A stretch of DNA of 19,813 bases from JAWWBG01 sp033721095. GTDB taxonomy: Bacteria > Actinomycetota > Nitriliruptoria > Nitriliruptorales > Nitriliruptoraceae. The notes beneath the pieces are model-generated. The model ran no database searches, was not told the origin of the DNA, and saw only the letters and a program-made list of their open reading frames with translations. The stretch covers positions 1 through 19,813 of the forward strand of contig JAWWBG010000015.1 of NCBI GenBank assembly GCA_033721095.1, written 5' to 3'. Below are positions 15,245-19,813 of this stretch, piece by piece; position 1 is the first letter of the stretch; every line of letters starts with the position of its first letter. Made by a program: the position numbers and the translations under genes.

Positions 15245-16458
15245 GGCGACGTCGTCTCGTCGGCGTCCGGTTCCGTGGATTCCGCCACCCGCGGGGCGTT
15301 GTCGATGATCCGCCGCGCATCGGTGAGGCTGGCGGCCGGAATCGTCGCACGCAGGTTGTCGACGAAGAAGGGCGCGACCTCGTCGAGGGTCAGGTCGGAT
15401 TCCTCCGCAACCCAATGGAGGTCGAGGGGCCCGACCGAGACGTCGACACCCTGGAAGATGGCGACCTGGTCGCCGTTGACGCCCACGTACCAGCTTTGCC
15501 CCAACAGCCAGCGGCCGCCGCCGACGACCAGCGCACCGGCCAGCACCAGGCCGAGCAGGACGGTCGCCAGGTGGCGCCGATGGGGACGGAGGCCCGTGCC
15601 CCGACGACGAGACGTGAAGCTGCCGAAACGACGCATGCCCTGCACCCACCCGTCCTCGGGGTGTTCCTCCATGCTCTGGACGCGGATCGCGGGCCCGGAC
15701 AGGTTTGCGGTGCTCCCGGAGATGTCTGGTCCCGTCGGCGTCTCATCCCACCGCAGGACGACGGCAGTGATGTTGTCGGGGCCTCCTGCCCTGTTGGCCG
15801 CCCGCACGAGCCGATCGGCGATCTCCTCCGGAGGGTCCAGGGCACCGAGGATCTCGGCGATCTCCTCGTCCTCGACCACGCCGGCGAGGCCGTCGGAGCA
15901 CAGCAGCAGCTGGTCTCCCTGAACGAGATCCAGCGTCATGACGTCGACGTCGATGTCGCCCGGCTGCCCGATGGCCCGCGTGATGACGGACCGGCGTGGA
16001 TGGACAGCCGCTTCCTCCTCGGAGATGCGGCCCTCCTCGACGAGCTGTTGGACGAACGTGTGGTCGCGTGTGAGCTGGTTGAACTCGTGGTCGCGGAGGA
16101 GATAGGCGCGTGAGTCGCCGACGTGCGCGAAGTGGATCCGCTGGCCCTCGAACATCAGGGCTGTCAGCGTGGTCCCCATGCCCTGGTACTCGGGGTTCTC
16201 GGACGCCTTGTCGACGACCTGCCGGTTGGCCTCGACGATGGCTTCCTCGAGCGCCTGGATCGCTGCGGCGCCGTCCGGATAGACCTTGGCATCGATCTCG
16301 GCCAGCGGTTCGAGGGCCGTCGCCGAGGCGATCTCGCCGGCGACATGGCCACCCATCCCGTCCGCGACCGCGAAAACCGAGTCCCCGATGAAGTACGCGT
16401 CCTCGTTCGAGGAACGGACACGGCCGGGATCGGTGCGGCCAGCGGCGAACAGCTTCAC
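15241..16458 (-). CDS. pstP: PP2C-type Ser/Thr protein phosphatase PstP
   Basis: This is the membrane-anchored, metal-dependent phosphatase that reverses PknB-type phosphorylation. It has 405 aa. The PP2C domain occupies about residues 1-240, with metal-site motifs RSSNEDAY, ADGMGGHVAG, HVGDSRAYL, LLCSDGL and GGPDNITAVVLRW in the expected order. A juxtamembrane region rich in arginine precedes one membrane segment at about 296-315, and an extracellular domain of about 90 residues follows, as in mycobacterial PstP but with little conservation. The start GTG 16458 overlaps the TGA of fhaB, and its TGA overlaps the ftsW GTG. The uniform GTGA junctions suggest stoichiometric, coupled translation of the signalling genes. 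Confidence 0.95.
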   Translation of the reverse strand: MKLFAAGRTDPGRVRSSNEDAYFIGDSVFAVADGMGGHVAGEIASATALEPLAEIDAKVYPDGAAAIQALEEAIVEANRQVVDKASENPEYQGMGTTLTALMFEGQRIHFAHVGDSRAYLLRDHEFNQLTRDHTFVQQLVEEGRISEEEAAVHPRRSVITRAIGQPGDIDVDVMTLDLVQGDQLLLCSDGLAGVVEDEEIAEILGALDPPEEIADRLVRAANRAGGPDNITAVVLRWDETPTGPDISGSTANLSGPAIRVQSMEEHPEDGWVQGMRRFGSFTSRRRGTGLRPHRRHLATVLLGLVLAGALVVGGGRWLLGQSWYVGVNGDQVAIFQGVDVSVGPLDLHWVAEESDLTLDEVAPFFVDNLRATIPAASLTDARRIIDNAPRVAESTEPDADETTSP

Positions 16459-16919
16459 CGGCGCACCTCGATCCTCGTCTTGCCGAGCCGGAGCTGATCC
16501 CCGGCACCGATCAGGGTTGGCTGGGTCACCTTGGCACCGTTGAGGAAGGTGCTGTTGGTCGACCCGAGATCACGCACCGCCCAGCCGTCGTCGGTCTGGA
16601 CCAGCTCGGCGTGCAGGTCGGAGACATACGGGTCATCCACGAGGACGTCGACCTCGTCCGCCCGGCCCATGACCAGCCGTTCGCCATCGAGGGAGATGAC
16701 CGTCGGCTTGCGGTCGGAGGTGTGCACCACGAGCTGCCGGGGAGCCTTGCGGGGTCGACGGCTCGGCCGGGGCGTGGCCACGGCGGGACGCTGCGGCGCC
16801 ACTGTCGCCTTGCGGGGCCCGTACAGGTCGGCGGTCACGACCCGCAGTGCTCGGGCCAAGAACAGGTACAGCAGCAACAGCAGCAGGAGCTTGAAGACGG
16901 TGAGGACGACGATGGTCAT
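16455..16919 (-). CDS. fhaB: FHA-domain protein FhaB (FipA-like)
   Basis: This small membrane protein has a phosphothreonine-reading FHA domain. In mycobacteria the homologue links PknB signalling to FtsZ and FtsQ. It has 154 aa. A hydrophobic N-terminal segment covers residues 3-20 (VVLTVFKLLLLLLLYLFLA). A basic Pro-rich linker follows, then the FHA domain at about 75-154 with the recognition elements VMGRADEVD, DDPYVSDLHAEL and DLGSTNSTFLNG. The ATG at 16919 is preferred over an in-frame upstream codon at 16952, because it gives the family start MTIVVLTVFK and lies one base after the fhaA TGA. Confidence 0.93.
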   Translation of the reverse strand: MTIVVLTVFKLLLLLLLYLFLARALRVVTADLYGPRKATVAPQRPAVATPRPSRRPRKAPRQLVVHTSDRKPTVISLDGERLVMGRADEVDVLVDDPYVSDLHAELVQTDDGWAVRDLGSTNSTFLNGAKVTQPTLIGAGDQLRLGKTRIEVRR

Positions 16920-16920
16920 G

Positions 16921-17634
16921 TCAGCCCTCCAGGAACTTGACCTCGGCCTCACCGAACGTGATGGTGTCGCCGCCGGTCAGCGGATGCTCGGCGGCCGCGA
17001 CCCCGTTCACGGCGGTGCCGTTCGTCGAGCCGAGATCGACCACCCACCATGCCGTGCCTCGCTTCACGAGCGCAGCGTGCTCGCGAGAGACCGTGGAGTC
17101 GGGGACCTGGATGTCGCTGCCGGCCTCCCGACCGATGACCACGCGGCGTCCGACGAGCTCCCATGCCTCGTCGCCGACGACCAACTGCGCCGACCGGTCC
17201 GATGAGGCGGCTCGTGGACCCGCGTCCGCGGAGGTGGGGGTCGGTTCGTCGTCGGGTTCCTCCTCGACTTCCTCGACGCGACCGGTCAGCTCGTAGCGGC
17301 CGTAGCGGACGTCGTCGCTGACCTCGATCATCACGTGGGCGGGGCCGCGCAGCTGCCATGCATGCTGCTCGGCCGTCCTCGTCACGACGGTCGCCAGTTC
17401 GCGGTCGAGCGAGTCGCCGAAGGTTCCAAGGCGTTCGTGGTCGCGCGAGTTCAGCCGAAATCGGTAGACGTTGGGGACGACCACGCCGTCGGCCGTGACG
17501 TGCTGCATGTCCTCGGCGTAGCGCTGGAGGGCCTTCGCGAGCTCGACCGGCTGGAGGCCAGAGCGGAACGTGCGCGCGAAGAAGCCCTCGACGGCTCCTT
17601 CGAGGCGCCGTTCGAAGTCCTGGAGGACGCCCAC
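16921..17634 (-). CDS. fhaA: DUF3662 and FHA-domain protein FhaA
   Basis: This is a cytosolic regulator that, in mycobacteria, binds phosphorylated MviN (MurJ) and restrains cell-wall synthesis. It has 237 aa. The N-terminal DUF3662 domain (about 1-115) begins MGVLQDFERRLEGAVEG, which matches the family's standard start. The acidic linker (VEEVEEEPDDEP) is much shorter than in mycobacteria. The FHA domain at about 155-235 has IGREAGSDIQV, STVSREHAAL and DLGSTNGTAVNG. GTG 17634 is chosen because of this family start and an AGGA six bases upstream; an ATG at 17682 would add 16 residues with no homology. It is the first gene of the operon that runs to pknB, with a candidate -10 box at 17702-17707. 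Confidence 0.93.
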   Translation of the reverse strand: MGVLQDFERRLEGAVEGFFARTFRSGLQPVELAKALQRYAEDMQHVTADGVVVPNVYRFRLNSRDHERLGTFGDSLDRELATVVTRTAEQHAWQLRGPAHVMIEVSDDVRYGRYELTGRVEEVEEEPDDEPTPTSADAGPRAASSDRSAQLVVGDEAWELVGRRVVIGREAGSDIQVPDSTVSREHAALVKRGTAWWVVDLGSTNGTAVNGVAAAEHPLTGGDTITFGEAEVKFLEG

Positions 17635-17701
17635 GCGTGGTCCTGCGCTCGACTCGAAGGGGATCGCCGTGGGTGCTGGCATCCACCGACGCTCCGACCA
17701 A

Positions 17702-17707
17702 AGGGTA
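17702..17707 (-). promoter_or_regulatory. Candidate -10 box (TACCCT) for the fhaA-pknB operon
   Basis: TACCCT reads on the minus strand in the context GCTACCCTT, 67 bases before GTG 17634 and 19 before ATG 17682. Together with GCTACCCT at 17759-17766 on the plus strand it forms an 8-bp inverted repeat, best read as two back-to-back -10 boxes. No -35 box is recognised. Confidence 0.4.
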
Positions 17708-17760
17708 GCGATGGGCGTTTTCCCAACACCCTGTCCGAACGGCGCCCACAGGCCGGTTGC

Positions 17761-17766
17761 TACCCT
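17761..17766 (+). promoter_or_regulatory. Candidate -10 box (TACCCT) for tRNA-Leu
   Basis: TACCCT in the context TTGCTACCCT lies 37 bases before the mature tRNA 5' end, giving a leader of about 30 bases. It faces away from the matching box of the fhaA operon. No -35 box is recognised. Confidence 0.35.
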
Positions 17767-17803
17767 CCGCGTCTTCGATCGCGCTCCGCACGATCGTCAC
17801 CTC

Positions 17804-17890
17804 GGGCGGGTGGCGGAATTGGCAGACGCGCACGGTTCAGGTCCGTGTCCTCGCAAGAGGGTGGGGGTTCAAGTCCCCCCTCGCCCACCA
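17804..17890 (+). tRNA. leuT: tRNA-Leu (anticodon CAG)
   Basis: The 87-base gene folds as a class II tRNA. The acceptor stem is GGGCGGG (17804-17810) with CTCGCCC (17880-17886), then discriminator A and an encoded CCA. The D-stem is GCG/CGC, the anticodon stem CACGG/CCGTG closes the loop TTCAGGT with anticodon CAG at 17838-17840, the long variable arm is CCTC-GCAA-GAGG, and the T-arm is GGGGG-TTCAAGT-CCCCC. It decodes CTG, the commonest leucine codon in high-GC genomes. Its place next to fhaA is conserved in mycobacteria (leuT). Confidence 0.97.
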
Positions 17891-17907
17891 TTGTTTGCAT
17901 CCGACGT

Positions 17908-17927
17908 TCCCGCGCTCGTTGGCGGGA
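17908..17927. terminator. Possible hairpin after tRNA-Leu, before the kinase gene end
   Basis: TCCCGC at 17908-17913 and GCGGGA at 17922-17927 can form a six-pair stem with an eight-base loop, in the gap between the convergent tRNA and histidine kinase genes. There is no T run, so its role as a terminator is uncertain. Confidence 0.3.
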
Positions 17928-17932
17928 TCTCG

Positions 17933-19600
17933 TCAGCCGACGTCGATCTCGGCATCTCGTCTCGGCAGCATGACCGTGAACGTGGCACCTTCGCCGGGGC
18001 GGCTCGCGACCTCGATGCGGCCACCGTGCGACTCGACGATGCTCTTGGCGATCGACAGCCCGAGGCCGGTGCTCGTTTCGTTGCCCGTCGGCTGTGAGCT
18101 CGTCCGGCGGAATGGCACGAACACGTTGGGGAGCTCGTCCTCGGCGATGCCCTGTCCCTGGTCGGCGACCACGAGCGCGACCGAGTCGTCCCGGTCCGAC
18201 ACCTCGATCCGGACGGTGGAGCCCGGATCGCCGTACTTGACGGCATTGCTGACCAGGTTGTCCACGACCTGTCGCATCCGCACGGGGTCGAGCAGGATCG
18301 GGCCGCCTTCGAAGTCTCGAGTCAGCCGGAGCCGGATGTCCTTCGCGCTCGCCGCCGCTCGGTGATCGCGGATCGCCTCGGCGATCAGGAGCAGCAGGTC
18401 TGTCGGCTGCCGGCTCATCGCGAGCGTTCCGGCTTCGATGGACGAGAACTCGAGGACATCGTCGATCAGCATGGCCATGCGGGAGCCCGCGTTGGCGATC
18501 CGTTCGAGCAACAGGCGGTCGCGCTCCTCGAGCCGGTCGGCAAGGAGAAGTTCGAGCGTCTGGGCATTGCCGATCAAGGCCGTCAGGGGTGAGCGCAGGT
18601 CGTGGGCTGCGACGCCGAGCAGCCAGTCCTTGTGCTCGTACAGGCGCGCGCGTTCGAGTGCCTGGTCGACTTCTCGCCCGATGGCACGGAGCAGGTCGGC
18701 GTCCTCCTCACCCAGTTCTTCAGGTGGCGTCTCCGCCGCGGAGCTGCCCGCGGACTCGCGGAGACGGGTGGGCACCTGCGCGAGGGCTATCGCGACGACA
18801 CCGCCCCGATCTCCGGGCCCGAAGGGACTGGCGATCAGCTCGTGATCCATGTCCGCGACGGGGCGTTGTTCGCGCCATGCGCGAACGATGGCGTGGGTCG
18901 GCGCGGCTCGTTCCGGTTCCCGGATGCCTGTGCCACTGCGCAACAGGCGGAGCTCGCCGGGCGCGTCCGCCAGCCAGATGCCCGTCAGCGGGTTGTCGGG
19001 ATGGCCGAGTGTTGCTGCCACGGCCTCGGCGATGCCCTGGAGGTCGGCGGCGGGAACGAGGGCAGCAACCGTCCGGGACAACAACGAGAGTCGTCTCTCC
19101 GAGGCCTCCGCGCGGCGACGCGCCGCCTGGATCTCGGCTTCGTAGCTGCGGCGATCCTCCGCCACCACGATGCCTGTCCGGATGACCCGTTGTTCTCCGT
19201 CGCTCGCGGGGTCGATCAGCACCGAGCGCAGCATCACCGCGACTCGCTCACCGTCTGCCCCCACGAGCTCGCCGGCCACTTCACCCACCTGTCCCTGCAT
19301 CGCAAGCAGAGGCGCATAGTGGGTCTCGTGGTAGATGCGACTGCCGCTGCTCATGAGATCCGTCAGCGGCCTGCCGACCAGCTCGGCTGGGCTGTGGCCG
19401 ACGAGATCGGCAAAGGTGGCATTGACACGGACGATTGACCAACGGTGGTCGGTCGAGACGTGGCCGAAGGGCGCGCGCTCGTACAGGTCGAGCAGATCGT
19501 CGTCGGTGGCCAGCGAAGCGGTCAGCTCACGCGTCTCGATCGCTGGCTCCGGTGCCGGCCAGGAAATCGCGCATCGCGGCAATCGTCTCGTTGGGCGCAC
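17933..19600 (-). CDS. PAS-GAF sensor histidine kinase, partner of the RsbQ-like hydrolase
   Basis: This is a soluble sensor kinase of about 555 aa with no membrane segment. A PAS domain at about 40-140 contains RIYHETHYAPLLAMQG, a coiled linker (AEIQAARRRAEASERR) follows, then a GAF-like domain at about 175-315, a HisKA dimerisation domain with the phosphoacceptor His333 (VAAHDLRSPLTAL), and a HATPase domain with Asn452 (DNLVSNAVKYG), DQGQGIAED and STGLGLSIAKSI. All catalytic boxes are intact. No response regulator is encoded nearby. The start is uncertain: GTG 19600 overlaps the end of the hydrolase gene by 74 bases, TTG 19582 is an alternative, and no good ribosome binding site is seen. 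The overlap implies coupling to the hydrolase, which suggests that a product of that hydrolase is sensed by the PAS domain. Confidence 0.9.
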   Translation of the reverse strand: MRPTRRLPRCAISWPAPEPAIETRELTASLATDDDLLDLYERAPFGHVSTDHRWSIVRVNATFADLVGHSPAELVGRPLTDLMSSGSRIYHETHYAPLLAMQGQVGEVAGELVGADGERVAVMLRSVLIDPASDGEQRVIRTGIVVAEDRRSYEAEIQAARRRAEASERRLSLLSRTVAALVPAADLQGIAEAVAATLGHPDNPLTGIWLADAPGELRLLRSGTGIREPERAAPTHAIVRAWREQRPVADMDHELIASPFGPGDRGGVVAIALAQVPTRLRESAGSSAAETPPEELGEEDADLLRAIGREVDQALERARLYEHKDWLLGVAAHDLRSPLTALIGNAQTLELLLADRLEERDRLLLERIANAGSRMAMLIDDVLEFSSIEAGTLAMSRQPTDLLLLIAEAIRDHRAAASAKDIRLRLTRDFEGGPILLDPVRMRQVVDNLVSNAVKYGDPGSTVRIEVSDRDDSVALVVADQGQGIAEDELPNVFVPFRRTSSQPTGNETSTGLGLSIAKSIVESHGGRIEVASRPGEGATFTVMLPRRDAEIDVG

Positions 19601-19813
19601 TCATGTGGGGACAGTGGCCGACCGTGTCGAGGATCACGAGCTCGCTGACGGGGATCTCGGCATGGACGAACTCTCCGACCTCGACCGGCGCGATCGCGTC
19701 CTGGGCCACCTGGACGACCAGCGTCGGGACGGGAACAGCCGCGAGATCCTCCCGGTTGTCCGACAGGAACGTCGTGCGGGCAAAGTGACGCGCGATGTCA
19801 GGGTCGGTGCGGC
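19527..19813 (-). CDS. RsbQ-like alpha/beta hydrolase (5' end outside window)
   Basis: Only the C-terminal 94 residues are visible, and the gene continues past the right edge. They read TDPDIARHFARTTFLSDNRE, then VPTLVVQVAQDAIAPVEVG and VGHCPHMSAPNETIAAM, closely following the end of Bacillus RsbQ, including the acid residue in AQD and the catalytic His of GHCPH. RsbQ is an alpha/beta hydrolase thought to make or deliver a small hydrophobic cofactor to the PAS domain of RsbP under energy stress. The gene ends in TGA at 19527-19529, inside the start region of the histidine kinase. Plant strigolactone and karrikin receptors (D14/KAI2) belong to the same hydrolase group. The nucleophile Ser lies outside the window and cannot be checked. 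Confidence 0.88.
   Translation of the reverse strand, partial: RTDPDIARHFARTTFLSDNREDLAAVPVPTLVVQVAQDAIAPVEVGEFVHAEIPVSELVILDTVGHCPHMSAPNETIAAMRDFLAGTGASDRDA

Noticed and set aside
13964..15922. 652-codon open frame on the plus strand, rich in Asp, Glu, Gln and Arg
   Set aside because: It is antisense to rodA and pstP. The hydrophilic composition is what the complement of Leu/Val/Ala-rich membrane-protein codons gives, so it is not a gene.
17702..17766. AGGGTAGC...GCTACCCT inverted repeat as an operator or attachment site
   Set aside because: The arms are 49 bases apart and each coincides with a correctly oriented -10-like hexamer for a divergent gene, which explains the symmetry better. 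The tRNA-Leu end shows no integrase gene nearby, so an attachment site is not supported.
1..19813. CRISPR array, insertion sequence, prophage or toxin-antitoxin genes
   Set aside because: No direct-repeat series, transposase or integrase motif, terminal repeats or small paired toxin-antitoxin frames were found on either strand.

Overview
The window is high-GC, coding-dense DNA from an actinomycete (Actinomycetota). The main evidence is the conserved order of the near-origin cell-wall and signalling cluster: crgA (cut by the left edge), a class E-type sortase, pabA/trpG, then pknB, pbpA, ftsW/rodA, pstP, fhaB and fhaA, followed by tRNA-Leu(CAG). Overlapping GTGA and ATGA stop-start junctions, GTG starts and weak ribosome binding sites also fit. 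A deep or non-model lineage is likely, because about 7.5 kb of genes not normally found there lies between pabA and pknB, and idsA lies between the sortase and pabA. I cannot name the genus from the sequence.

Layout. 1-147 (-): crgA, 3' end cut. 306-1361 (+): sortase with an extra C-terminal membrane hairpin. 1387-2445 (-): polyprenyl (GGPP-type) synthase. 2538-3134 (+): glutamine amidotransferase TrpG/PabA. 3141-5254 (-): two translationally coupled proteases, an M50 site-2-type intramembrane metalloprotease with a degenerate CBS-like tail, then a PDZ plus Lon-type (S16) serine protease. 5432-7067 (+): DGPF/YCII protein and an ECF42-type sigma factor with a long C-terminal domain. 7102-10591 (+): a copper-type operon with a CopC-CopD fusion, a YcnI/DUF1775 lipidless membrane-anchored protein with a His/Met-rich linker, and an unrecognised membrane protein with a W-H-D-H-R-x-H-F-M motif. 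10624-17634 (-): fhaA-fhaB-pstP-ftsW-pbpA-pknB in transcription order. 17804-17890 (+): tRNA-Leu. 17933-19813 (-): an RsbQ-like alpha/beta hydrolase (5' end outside the window) overlapping a PAS-GAF histidine kinase.

How the genes work together. The fhaA-to-pknB cluster is a complete growth and division control set: a PASTA-bearing Ser/Thr kinase, its phosphatase, two FHA phosphothreonine readers, a SEDS glycosyltransferase and its class B PBP transpeptidase. CrgA and the sortase act on the same envelope. The copper genes probably bind and import copper at the membrane. The hydrolase and PAS kinase resemble the RsbQ-RsbP energy-stress sensing module, but with a histidine kinase as output.

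On regulation, the same -10-like hexamer (TACCCT or TAGCCT, sometimes TAGCGT) sits in the correct orientation upstream of almost every transcription unit here. In two cases it lies 8 nt from the start codon, which suggests leaderless mRNAs. No mobile element, CRISPR array or phage gene was seen. No gene-free stretch exceeds 300 bases.
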